Below are positions 20,748 through 31,607 of a DNA stretch of 64,000 nucleotides, piece by piece. Under the pieces are notes generated by a model. It saw nothing but the letters and a program-made list of their open reading frames with translations. It was not told the origin of the DNA and ran no database searches. The stretch is from Prostheceraeus crozeri (Eukaryota > Platyhelminthes > Polycladida > Euryleptidae). Position 1 is the first letter of the stretch, and each line of letters starts with the position of its first letter. Where the stretch lies: contig CAJQUW010000932.1 in NCBI GenBank assembly GCA_907163375.1, positions 124,001 to 188,000 of the forward strand, read 5' to 3'. A program made the position numbers and the translations under genes.

Positions 20748-21194
20748 CTAAATGTCATCGATATTGGGAAATGGAACTAGTTTCTTTAAGTCAATTTGCA
20801 CACAGACCCTGGTGTTCTTGGGCGCACAGGGACAGCGACGTGGTGTGTCTAGGTCAATTACGGAAAACTCAGGAGCGGTTGTGAGGTTCCGCTCGTTCGG
20901 CTCCATTCGCATGAAGACCCGTTTGCTGTGGTACTTCTTCGGCGCGTTCTTCACTTTGACAGTGACCCTTCCATATAGTGGCGTTCTCATTGACTTTCTA
21001 TTCATGTGCCGCATCGTCTCGATTGATACGTCACTATCATCACTCGAGTAGTCGAGCGATGCAGGGGCTGCACTGAACACCACCGGCTCGTTTGGTGTTG
21101 TAGATTGCTCCATCGGAGATTGGGGAGGTGTATTGGTACGTTCCATAGTACCATTCTCGATCGGAGATTCCTTTTGTGCATTGGCACGATCCAT
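20748..21194 (-). CDS. Small Maverick-style gene of unknown function
   Basis: An intact 148-residue ORF with an acidic, Thr/Pro/Ser-rich N-terminal half containing a DYSSDDSD patch, a basic middle, and a C-terminal segment with C-x-C-x5-C-x-C like spacing before an Ile/Asp end. No known family is recognised. The promoter fits a real gene: the minus strand has TATATAA-type sequence near 21,283 and a CCAAT box near 21,312. Size, orientation and divergent arrangement resemble the 50,459-50,905 gene next to the complete Maverick polymerase, so I infer an early gene of the truncated Maverick in this region. Confidence 0.5.
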   Translation of the reverse strand: MDRANAQKESPIENGTMERTNTPPQSPMEQSTTPNEPVVFSAAPASLDYSSDDSDVSIETMRHMNRKSMRTPLYGRVTVKVKNAPKKYHSKRVFMRMEPNERNLTTAPEFSVIDLDTPRRCPCAPKNTRVCVQIDLKKLVPFPNIDDI

Positions 21195-21271
21195 CGTTAA
21201 ATAAATAAATTATTAAGTTGAAACCTGTCGCAAGCTTGAGGATTAGAACCTTTGATAAGAATTGGTGCAAA

Positions 21272-21431
21272 CCTCGGACTTATATACTTTTTAAACAAAG
21301 GAAATCCTAACAGCCAATCAGAGAGGTACCGAACTTCCCTGAAGTTTATTAACATATAAAGATGTCATTGTACCAAACTTTAAAGTTTATTTCCTCTACA
21401 GATTATAATTTCCAACTTCTTATCCAAAAGC
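21272..21431. promoter_or_regulatory. Divergent promoter with CCAAT and two TATA boxes
   Basis: On the minus strand a TATA-like motif lies near 21,283, about 90 bases before the 21,194 ATG; gccaatcag lies at about 21,312. On the plus strand tataaag lies at about 21,354, about 75 bases before the 21,432 ATG. The spacing suits two short divergent transcripts. Confidence 0.5.
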
Positions 21432-21706
21432 ATGTCGAAACTCTTCTTCTTTGAAAATGGAAGTGAAACAATCATGGGTGGACGATTGGACATTCATCTC
21501 TCATGTGGCTGCAAATTGGCCCTTTGGAGTCTGTCAATCGTAACAGCACTTCAAAGGTGCAACCAAATATCAGTCAAGTGTCCGCTTCATCAAATAGAAC
21601 ACGAGTTCACAATGTAACTTTTTTGGAATGGAGCGACGATTTCTTGAAGATAATAGAGTACCCTACGGGACAAGACTTCTACACTTCACTTGTTTTTCAA
21701 TCTTAA
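21432..21706 (+). pseudogene. Small plus-strand gene, frameshifted
   Basis: The ATG at 21,432 follows a TATA box by about 75 bases and opens a reading that loses coding character near 21,500, while another frame (from 21,503) continues to 21,706 with a plausible protein. A one-base shift near 21,510 would join them at about 90 residues. I recognise no motif. It is placed divergently from the 148-residue gene. Confidence 0.3.
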
Positions 21707-21974
21707 ATAATATTTACATCGTAAATCTCTTGCCTTTTCACTTTAAACATAATTTCGGAATTGGTTTTCATATTGGGAAGTAATAAAATCATAAATGCAC
21801 ATTAAGGTTTCATATTTTCAATAATTATTACAATGGTCACAATAGTCGCAATTGAGAAAACCCATTCACAATCAAACAACGGACGTCTATCGGTACGTAC
21901 CCAAGTACTCAGAACCAAGTCGCACAAGTTCGATCATAGACGTTCCGAAACGCAATGTACTCAACCCAGTCTAC

Positions 21975-22150
21975 CAAACACATGTACCTATCCAATAAGA
22001 CAGAAGTCATACATGTTCCTATTCATAAAACAGCTATTTTTACATGTACCTGTCCCATGTTCCTATTCATAACACTACATTGTGCATGTGCCTATCCATG
22101 TACCTAACTATAACACTGAATTTTACATGTACCTACCCCTGTACCTATCC
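21975..22150. repeat. Degenerate catgtacctatcc repeat
   Basis: About eight imperfect copies of a unit like acatgtacctatccataaca. Simple expansion; no coding role is seen. Confidence 0.5.
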
Positions 22151-22283
22151 CACTCGTAGTAGGGCACAGTTTTCACTACTACTGACAGTGACGTACTGGC
22201 TTGATAGGAGCACTGCTATCTCATCCTATTGTCAGCTATGACAGCTAGAAATCGAATCTTTCTAACTTATTGATACTTCTACG

Positions 22284-23726
22284 ATGAATACCGGTGTACA
22301 AGAGCGTGAAACCAATAATTTACAAATTATTAAATCAAGTAAGAATAAACCAATGGCAGTGTTGAATGGCTACACTTTTGTTATAGACGGAACTCGCAAT
22401 GAAAAAATATATTGGAAATGCAGCCGGACTGATATTTGCAAAAGAAGGATAACAACAAATGACTCTTATGAGTTACTTAACGGGACAAATTTAAATGTAC
22501 ACGAACATGAACAATCTGACATAGAAAAAAGAATAACGATCACTAAAGTAAGAGAAATGACAGAAAGCCAAAAATTCGCCAAACCTTCACAAATTGCTCT
22601 GAAAGTTTTAGTTGAAAAAGATCCTAACCGAGCTGACGTTCTTCCATCTGCCGAAAGTGTCAAGGTAATGGCAAGAAGGTTTCGAAGGAAACACAAGATG
22701 ATCGAGCCAACAAATATAAGTGAAGTAAACTTTGATGACATGACTCTTATCAACGGAGACCACTTTTGTCTGTATGATAATCGAAACGATAGTAACAGGA
22801 TTGTGATATTCTCTACAAAGGATAATATTGCAAGACTGATGGGATGTAATGCGTGGATGTTAGATGGTACCTTTGATATTGTTCCATACATGTTCTATCA
22901 GCTGCTTACTATAATGGGATGTCGTTATGGAAGGTGGTTTCCACTGGTCTATGCATTGATGCCAGGAAAACGTGAAGAAGATTACAAAGAAGTATGGGAA
23001 CAAATTCTAAAAAATGCCCCAAATGAAGAAGGTGTCCCTCCGTGTAATATCACATTACATGTAGATCTGGAAATTGCATCTATGAATGCATTTTCATTTT
23101 ATTTTCCTAATGGAGAAATTCAATCTTGTCTCTTCCATCTTGGACAAGTAGTTTTCAGGAAAATGGAAAAGCTTGGATTTTCAAAAAAATACAATGAGAA
23201 CATTGATTTTCGAAATGCTGTTCGGATGCTATTAGCCGTCGCTTTTTTGCCTGTGGAATGCGTTATTGAAGGCTATCTGGAGGCGTCAAAGTTATTGGAA
23301 GAAGCCCCGAACTCCTCAATTACTTCGACAATACATTTGTTAGGGGTGCTCCGATCAGAGGTTCAGGAGAAAACACAGTCAGAAGGAAACCAATATTCAT
23401 GATTGAAAAATGGAATGTTTACAATGGAATAGAGGAGGAATTGGAGAGGACAAACAATAGAAGGATACCACAATGCCATGAAGATCTTGGCAGGTAGAAG
23501 CCATCTCGGCATTTATGAATTGGCATCCTTATTGATAAGTGAACAAACCTTAACCCTTCACGAAATACGACAACATCTGAGTAATGGAGCAAGGCCACCC
23601 AAGAAGACCAAATTAAATCGCGAGAGGGAGAATGCAATTAAGCATTTGAAGAAGCTATATGATGATAAAGAAATGCCAATCCTTGATTATTTGCATGGAG
23701 TTTCTATGAACATTGCATTAAAGTAA
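22284..23726 (+). pseudogene. FLYWCH zinc finger plus MULE transposase-domain gene, frameshifted
   Basis: An ORF of 372 residues starts at 22,284. Residues about 28-75 fit a FLYWCH zinc finger: a Gly-Tyr-x-Phe start, YWKC, C-K-R-R, and an H-x-H end. Residues about 190-295 fit a MULE transposase core: WMLDGTFDIVP (first Asp), an LHVDLEIA segment (second Asp), and an IQSCLFHLGQ block. The frame breaks near 23,335, and the C-terminal helical part (WNVYN...RTNN...GYHNAMK) continues in other frames to 23,726. Such FLYWCH-MULE genes are widespread in invertebrates, as transposases or domesticated proteins. No terminal inverted repeats were found by eye, so mobility is unproven. Confidence 0.75.
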
Positions 23727-24099
23727 TTTTTTACTGTTTTCCTCGATACTGAATATCTTGTCTAACTTGAATAATAACTCGTCAATATAGTTTCATGTCA
23801 TTATCAAAGAGTATTTTTAAATATATTTTAAATAGTATTGTTAATTATACTTTCCTGTCATTCACAGAATATTTTTAGTACCAACATGTCTAATAACAAA
23901 CGTTGATAGAAAAATATAGACGGGTTAAAAATCATACGGTTGAAGCAATAACTGGAACAGTACTAATAGTAATGAATCATTGTCTATATATCAAAATAAA
24001 CCAATATGTGTCGAAAAGTTTAAAAAAAAATACTATCGAAGAAGTGTCCGTGTCGAAGAAGTGTCCGTGTCGAAGAAAAGTACTGTCGAAGAAGTGTAC
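23727..24099. other. Spacer with short tandem repeat
   Basis: AT-rich sequence without a gene. At 24,035-24,095 a unit of about 17 bp (gtgtccgtgtcgaagaa) repeats about three times just before the BEL/Pao remnant. Confidence 0.4.
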
Positions 24100-24103
24100 G
24101 ACT

Positions 24104-24994
24104 ACCGCATGGGATCCTACAGTACAAGATAGCACAATTGAATTACTTCTTTCAGGTCCTTTGCATGGTCGATTAAGACACAGCGCTGTTTCTCGAACTT
24201 GTCTCCTCAATGCTTGTTCCACTGCTCATGAGGCACCTTATATATCAAATTATGATAGGAAATCTGAAAACGTAGCAGAACCTTACCCCATGTCTCAGAA
24301 CGCTTTGCATGTAGACGACGATGAGTTCTTCAACATGCAAATTGAGAGTAATGAAAAATTTCATGACGACTTTTGTAGAAGAATTGAATTCGATGAGATA
24401 AATCATCGATATGTCGCTTCACTTCCATGGCAGATAACTCACCCAACTCTACTCTCACATCTAAAGAGCAGCAGATTCAGGTTGTTGCAAGTCAAACGAC
24501 GCCTTCTAGATATTGAGTTGTTCCAGGCCTATGCCACTGTCATAGACGAGCATATCTCGAAGAGATAAGTTGAGTACATACCGCAAGACAAAATGTTTGA
24601 AGACAAGAATTGTCATTACCTACCACACTTTTTCATTCTGAAGGAAAATAATCCCACAACTCCATTGCGAATTGTGTTTGATGCTAGTGCTGGTAAAACG
24701 TCATTGAATGATTGTCTCGAGACTGGACCCTGTCTTCTTCACAATTTGTTATCTATACTCCTACGCTTCAGAATTCCACGTTATGCCTTTTGTGCTGATA
24801 TTGAACGCGCCTTTCTATCCATTCAAGTAAGAGAGGAAGATAGAGATTTTTTAAGATTCCTGTGGTTCAAGAAGGGTGATCCCGAAGAAGAAATTATCAG
24901 TCTACGATTGCATAGCCTTTGGTCCTACATGCTCGTACATTTTGAATGCATAAATGAAATTCCACCTCGCAAGTCAAGATTCAAGCACTGCTAG
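24104..24994 (+). pseudogene. BEL/Pao reverse transcriptase N-terminal part
   Basis: The segment to 24,568 resembles the region ahead of the Pao RT, with a PWQITHP-type block. After a shift near 24,590 the RT fingers follow: IVFDASAG (about 24,671-24,694), SLNDCLETGP, and the first catalytic motif ADIERAFLSIQV (about 24,793-24,828) with its Asp. Beyond 24,900 a deletion removes part of the palm. The region where the YVDD box should be (about 25,010) reads with Asn in both Asp positions, so catalysis is lost. Confidence 0.75.
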
Positions 24995-25079
24995 AGATGT
25001 CATTCAGAAAATATACGTTAACAATCGAGCGTCTGGATGCGAAACAGAAAAAGAGGCACTTTAATACTTCTATGAATCT

Positions 25080-26088
25080 AAGGCAATATTGAGAGAGGCA
25101 TGAATGAACCTACGACAATGGGTCAGCAACTGCTCACACATACGTGAAGCTGTGATAAGTGAAAAAGTTGCACACAAGTCGGAAACAATTTCTCTATTGG
25201 GCCTCAAGTGGGATTCAGATGTGGTAAGTCTTCAAAATAAGAAATTTCCAAAACAAGATATTTCCTACACTAGACGCATTGCTCTATCTGTTGCATCTTC
25301 TCTTTATGATCCCTTCGGATTGGTCTCACCAGTTACCATGACGATTAAGCATTTCATTTCAAAATTGTGGGAGCTGTCTCTCGGTTGGGATGATTTTCTA
25401 CCGAAAGAGCTCATGGATGAATTTCGCCCATTAATCGTCCAAAACGGCATCTCCGTCATGGCATGTTCCAAGTTCAAAATCGTTCCTAAGAGCAAGAAAT
25501 TGATCTGGACGATTCGAAAACTAGAATTGAACGCTATGTTGTTGGGATCACGCTTGGTATCAAATGTGATACAGTCATACAGAGAAGATATGAAAGTTCA
25601 CTCTATACATGCATGGACAGATTCAGAGATATGTCTACATTGGATTAAGGGTGACAAAATCAGTCGACAGAAAGTCTTCGTTTGAAAATAGAACTTCAAA
25701 AATTGAATCTGTTGTTCCCTCAAGTTCATGGTCACACGTGAAATCAGATGACAATGCTGCTGACGTAATAACCAGAGAATGTACGACCGAAACACTCTTG
25801 CACTCCGAAATGTGGAAGCATGGACCTGCTTGGCTTGTTACAGAAGACAAATGGCCACGCTGGAATAAAGAGCAGAGTGAACTGAAAGTGAAAGAAGTTT
25901 CAACTGCAGTATCAATGACTCAACAAGATATTGGATTCTTCTCATTGATCGACATAGACAGGTTCAGCAATTATCCCAAGCTTTTGAACACTATGTCATT
26001 AGTGTTGCGATTTGTTGATTATCTTAAGAGGAATGTAGTACCAGTATGTCAACTTCAACGGGGGAAGAAGTTCGCGTTGCAGAACTGA
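25080..26088 (+). pseudogene. BEL/Pao RT thumb and RNase H
   Basis: MNLRQWVSN opens the connection region typical of Pao elements. It is followed by SLYDPFGLVSPV (about 25,297-25,332), a characteristic thumb motif, and by AWTDSEICLHWIKG (about 25,611-25,652), the RNase H segment with its Asp. Part of RNase H before this appears deleted (about 25,470-25,510). A shift near 25,680 leads into the NAADVITRE block (about 25,756) and the WLVTEDKWPRW region that links RNase H to integrase. Confidence 0.75.
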
Positions 26089-26099
26089 CTTTAATATCA

Positions 26100-27610
26100 C
26101 TTACAACAGGAAGTGTTCTCAGAGGAATACAAATTTCTACGTGAAGGCTCTGTTCACGATAAAGGAAAACCACATCTTGTGCATTCCTTGAATTTGATTA
26201 TGAAAAATGATGTCATAAAATGGTTTCAGACAGCCAAAACTCCTGAATAGCTCAGACTACCGATTTTGATACCAAAGAGTCATCGATTGGCAAGATTGAT
26301 TATACAACATTTCCACCTCAAAGTATTCCATGCAGGTGTCGGTGCAACTGTCAATGCTCTCAGAGAAAAATTTTGGCTGCCTTCAGCACGGTCACAGTGT
26401 CGACGAGTGATCAGACATTGTATAGTTTGTCGGAGTTAGCGGTTCTTCATTTAAACTTCCTGCTTCTCCTGATCTCCCAGAATTTCGTCTGAATGACTTA
26501 CGACCATTCACGTCCGAAGGCACAGATTTTTCAGGAAGCTTGATTGTCAAAAACGGTCCTCACTCATTCTAGAAATGCTACATATGCATTTTTTCATGTT
26601 GTACGACGAGGAACGTGAACGTTGAAATACTTCCTAATATGACAACAGAATCTTTCTTGCTCGCTCTTCGTAGTCATTGCGCAGATTACGGTGCGCTTAG
26701 ACTAATCGTCACAGATAATGCGAAGACCTTCAAAAAAGCAGACGTTGAATTTCAGAACTTGTATTCTTTGGCTTGGATTTCTGACACAGAAAAATGTTTA
26801 AATCAAAAACAAATCGCAGCGAAGTCTTGGTGTGAAATTGAATTCCGCAATATTCCTGTCAAAGCTCCTTGGTGGGGCGGATTTTATGAGAGATTTGTTG
26901 GAATGGTTAAGATGTGTTTCAAGAAACTTTTAGGTCGCGCATGCATTTAATTCGAGGAGTTGCGTGTTTTATTGAAGGAAGTGATATGCGTCTTGAACAC
27001 ACGTCCACTTACTCATTTAGAAGATTCACCGAACGAGTTAGAAGTGTTGACACCTTCACATCCTTTATTTGGTTTCAATCCAGCCTCTCTTCCAAATCCA
27101 GAAGTTGATCTCGAGGATATTGAGAACAACAACATTTTCTCACGCACCTTAACATTTAATCAAATAGCGAATCACCGATGTCTTCTTCAGCAACATTACA
27201 TAAAGCGGTTTCAGAGAGAGTATTTCTCTGCTCTTTGTGAACGACACTCTTTTCAGCAAGGTCACTCTAGGAATTCACACAGCATAACGTCTACTAATGT
27301 AGGTGAACTTGTTTTGATTCATGATGACAATATGCCATGGAATAGATGGCAGGTCGGAATCATTGAAAAGGTGATTACAGGTGTCGATGGACATGTGTGT
27401 GCAGCTCATCTTCGAACCGCAAGCGGAAAAAACAATCGAGCTGTATCCAAATTGCATCCGCTGGAGTTGACGTGCAACATTGCCGATCGGGAACGAATCA
27501 ACAACGGTAATTGTGATATGAACTCTGCTTCCCTTGTCAATCGACCCCCTCGAAGAGCGGCTGCTGAACATGCAATTAGAATGCTTCAAAGAGAAGACAG
27601 AAGCATGTGA
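26100..27610 (+). pseudogene. BEL/Pao integrase and C-terminal domain
   Basis: A zinc-binding region with H-A-G-V-G and a C-x2-C (about 26,330-26,440) precedes a decayed integrase core. IVTDNAKTF (about 26,706-26,732) holds the second catalytic Asp; the third acidic residue lies near APWWGGFYERFVG (about 26,865-26,905). From 26,960 an integrase-associated C-terminal domain follows, with GELVLIHDDNMP and a Leu-rich end. Multiple stops occur between 26,090 and 26,620. Confidence 0.75.
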
Positions 27611-29335
27611 CTCAATTACGTGTACTGCTAGTGTTTACTTCGTCACCAGTATCTTCCCCCCAGGTATTTATGTGGACTGCATGTGAACTGTTGTTTGTAT
27701 GTGTCACTTAAATCATCACCTGTGAACGGTTACATATGACTTGCCTTAATAACGAACTGTTTATCCAATAAATTACGTGTCAACAGTTTGGTCTTTTTTT
27801 CTTACAATCCACACGGGTTGTATTATTTATAAAATTAAACGGACAAAATCTGATGGAAATATGAACGAATACATTGTAATAATCTTAACTGCGAAACACT
27901 TCTCAGATGAAGCAGGGTATATTTGCGAACAATAAGGCAATTCAGGCATAGGCACTTGACGGAAAGGCATTTAAATCATTTTCATCATCATCCATCCGGC
28001 TATGTTTTGAGCTGCTCAAAAGCGTTGGTGTAAATACTGCTGAAGCGCATACTGCTACTTTACGTAATCGTCTATAACGAACGCAAGATTACCCTCTCTC
28101 ATCGACTAGCTCATTTTATCAGAAATTGATTGTCTGTGATTTTCGTCCATCACGAGCAATGTCTTTTGGATGTTGTTATGTTCAGAGTATTCATTCATTC
28201 AACAAACTAATAAAATTACACCTGAACATGTAAGTGAAAATGAAAACAATGAATCTCTCGCTGATCGCCACTGCACTTGATGAAAGCATGCTTCAATCGA
28301 ACTAAAAAACAGCGAATGAACCCTCACTTCAATCACTAGACGGTTTACGTTGGATGAAATTTAGCTTCAGCTGATAATGTCATTGTCAGAGGTCAATAGC
28401 AGCTGTCGAACGATTTGTTACTCAAGTGCTCGAAGTGCCACATTTCGATCAAACATCTTACCTTTCTGCATTCTATGCGAATAGTGCTTTTCCAAAAAAT
28501 GCTTCCATCAGTTTTCGGAACAATCTGAAATCCTAAACGGTCTCCTGCTACTTGAGCACCCCTGAAAAGAAAAAAGGTGTATCATGAAATGATACTGGCT
28601 TTCTCAATGTACACGTATTATAATTATCATAAACGCTTGCCCAGCTCAACCAATATAGCTTTGAATAATATGACAGTCAGACCTCTTTCTAGCCCAGTTA
28701 GTATTTCATGAGTCCTCTGCTTGCCTCGACATTTTCTACTTCATATTCATTGACTTCCCATGTCACCATGCTTTTCTATTTCATCCATGCATCTGTGTTG
28801 TCACATGTACTTTGCTAGCATCTGATTGAAGAAATTGCATAGATTGGAACTATGTCGTCAACTACTTGTCTTGAGTAGACTTTTCTTATGTTAACTGCTT
28901 GGAGGCTAGGCGATATCTTACCTACGAGAAAAGACGAGATGAATTCTGAGATCCTCGAACTAGATCTGAGAGTTTGAGATTGTCTTCATTCACGAATATT
29001 GTACTTTTTCGAATATAAGACGCGGGTTGTATGGCTTGTATTGCTATTTAAGTGCGTATTCTATTCGAAGGCAGGTTGTTTCGAGAAAAAGCGGTATACT
29101 ATTTTCCTAGGAGTTATGCTTCAATATACCTTGCGAGGACGTGTCTGTTGTATTGATTTGTTGATCTTTCTTCAGGTGTCATTAATCACGAACTTAATCC
29201 AAGCTTGAATGAGATTTCAATTGAAGTTAACGAACTTGCGATATTTCTGGAATTCTGAATATTTCAGGACCTGGAATACCATTTTCTGATTTCTCAGGAG
29301 TTTCCAGGAAATCCTCCTGAAAACCCGCTGCCATG
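27611..29335. other. Non-coding region
   Basis: No gene, strong repeat or RNA gene could be recognised. The first 200 bases may contain the remains of a 3' LTR of the BEL/Pao element (tccaataaattacgtgtca near 27,755), but there is no 5' partner. Confidence 0.35.
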
Positions 29336-29554
29336 TTAAAAGTGTGTTCACATTAGACCGATGACGACAACGATAAAATCGTGACGATATTTCATTCATT
29401 GCTAAATTCCGCTGTTCACATTGCAAATATTCATCGTTGAGAAAATCGGGCTAATATATGAACAGCAGCTATGCTACATATGCATGGCAATTTTATTTCA
29501 CTTCATCATTATAATTATCGTAATCACAATCGGTCTTATATGAACGCGCTTTAA
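29336..29554. mobile_element. TTAA-flanked MITE (piggyBac- or Kolobok-type ends)
   Basis: TTAA lies at 29,336-29,339 and 29,551-29,554. Directly inside are inverted ends AAGTGTGTTCACATTAGACC and AGCGCGTTCATATAAGACC (right end, complement). Total length is 219 bp with no coding sequence. TTAA duplication is typical of piggyBac and Kolobok superfamilies; which one is not decidable here. Confidence 0.7.
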
Positions 29555-30904
29555 GACAAAAACGATACTGAATACTCACATTATGTTGGCAGTATCAATA
29601 CTTTGTACAAGATCATCATATGACATCGATATGATATGCGTGAACATAGCAACCCGCTGCTTCACACTGTCGGTTGTTGAATCAAATCTACCCTTTAAAT
29701 CCATGAGGTGCCCTGAAACAAAGCGAAGAAAATGTGATTGACAGAAAACATACCTATTGATATTTTCACACCAGGAAAGAAGTTGGCAATGTCATACAAG
29801 TCTTCAAGCAAATGATAGGAGTTCCCATTTTACAGAATATATGTTTTTGATACTGGTCAGGGATGAGGATACAAGAGGAAAAATCCGGACACACTCGAGA
29901 TGGAGGGGCACAAATGTGTGAAATAGCATGTACTAAAAAATTTTTATTCTCATCTTCGACTGATGCAGGAATCGAAAAAGGTAACTACAATAATGATGCT
30001 AATAGCAATGAATGAAATTGGATAAAAGTAACCGACTATGTATGCAGACAAGACAGCAATTTCGTAGAAGCTTTTCTTCGTCCAGCAGCCTAGCAGTTAA
30101 ACGCGAATAAAACTTTTAAGCAGAGAAAATATGCCATGTGTCAGTTTTCTTCTCACATGCACATACGAGAACACTGTTCAAAACAATTATCCGGATACCT
30201 TTTTGAACAGTGTACTGTACATACATGTAGATCGATAAATGAAACCCATGTCATAAATTAGCGGAAAGCTATCACACATTCTCACTAAACCGGTATGCCG
30301 GGTATTGCAGCATATTAAATAGGGAGTTGTGGTGATGTTGAGAGATGTGTACTAGGGCCACTGATGATTCCTGATATTGGACGAAATGGCGGCTTGACAG
30401 GCATGTTCCCATTTTTCAACTGAGAATGCAACTCAATGATAAATGATTTTGTATTCATTCTTACTGCAACAAAAACACAGTTGAGTTATTCTGATTAGCT
30501 TCAAAGTACACAGAATTTCCTACGTCAGTGTTTGGTATCGAAAATTCAACTAATTGATAAGAATAATTCTTATTACAGCATCCAACATTCAAGTACTCTC
30601 AACATCAGAAAAATTTAGCAAAATGATTGATTGTCAAGTATCGAATTTTGTATTCGCATCTTTCCAGTGTTGCTTTGCGTAGGACAGCGGAGCAGATCAT
30701 GTAATTATCAGAAAACAGGGCTGCACAGTACTCTTGTTCGTGGTCTTAATTTCTCGCCGACTACTTTTGCGAACTAAAATCGTTAAATTGATTGAATTCT
30801 TATGGCATGAGCCATTTATAGGTATGCATGTGTGTACACGCATCAAAAGTGATAATTTATCTTTAATATATTATGTGAGTCGATTTAGGAGGGAGTAGCC
30901 TGAA
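29555..30904. other. Non-coding region with one dispersed repeat copy
   Basis: No gene is seen. At about 30,319-30,440 there is a sequence (aatagggagtt ... gagaatgcaactcaa) that recurs at about 36,513-36,632 with moderate divergence; neither copy has a clear ORF. Confidence 0.4.
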
Positions 30905-31595
30905 GGGGCACTTACACCACAGCCGTGCTCACTGCTGGGGTTCTCAAGCCGAAACCTAACAGACAGAAAATTCTATCTCCGCAAAAGTCTGACCAGCAGC
31001 TGAGTCAACGGCCACCTCTTCTCAATGACCTCAAATCAAAACTTCGATCAGATAGGGCGGTCCTCCGATTATCGTTATCCGAGCAGCTCGTCGGCAGCCT
31101 CGGACCGGCGATGCAGATGCGATCAGGGGCCATCTCCGGCAACTCCGGGCCAGAGATGGTAATGCGACCATGGGAGCACGACCACAACCTGTCTCGACTT
31201 CAATTGTCAATATCTGCACCTACCAACACCCGAACACTTCGATAACTTTATGGGAGCAGTAGCTCCTTAAGACCCATCAAGCTCCAAAAAGCTCACGAGA
31301 TCAGAGTCTCTGAAACCAAGTTAAAAGGCACATATTCGGAAACAACACATCAATTTCTCTCCTGTGGTCCTGTAAGCGCAACCAGAGAAATAGTTTACAA
31401 ACAGCATTATCGGATTTAAAGGAACTTCAGAGCGCACAGCCCTGCTGAAAATGCGTGGAAAACAAAGCAACATGCTCATTCAGTGCCACACGCAATGATA
31501 GCGACCCAGATGACTTATACTCACATGAAGAAACTTTGAATAAAGACTAACTCTTCGTGATGGGCGAATTTAGTTAAGTTGGAGGGCCGCACAAT
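30905..31595 (+). other. GC-richer stretch upstream of Penelope-like element
   Basis: A locally GC-richer block with a 106-codon ORF (30,925-31,245) and equally long antisense ORFs. Codon use does not single out a frame, so I do not call a gene. It lies outside the target duplication of the downstream Penelope-like element and so is probably older sequence or another remnant. Confidence 0.3.
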
Positions 31596-31607
31596 GTTGT
31601 CAGAATC

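Larger units (their letters stand above)
24100..27610 (+). mobile_element. BEL/Pao LTR retrotransposon pol remnant
   Basis: Protein pieces in Pao order lie on the plus strand: pre-RT linker, reverse transcriptase, RNase H, zinc-binding and integrase core, and a C-terminal integrase-associated domain. Gag and protease are not recognisable, and no pair of LTRs was found. Sequence after 27,610 with a tccaataaa segment might be part of a 3' LTR. At least eight stops or shifts show it is dead. Confidence 0.8.

Noticed and set aside
30925-31245. 106-residue plus-strand ORF in GC-richer sequence
   Set aside because: ORFs of similar length exist antisense and in another frame; no codon preference or motif separates them.
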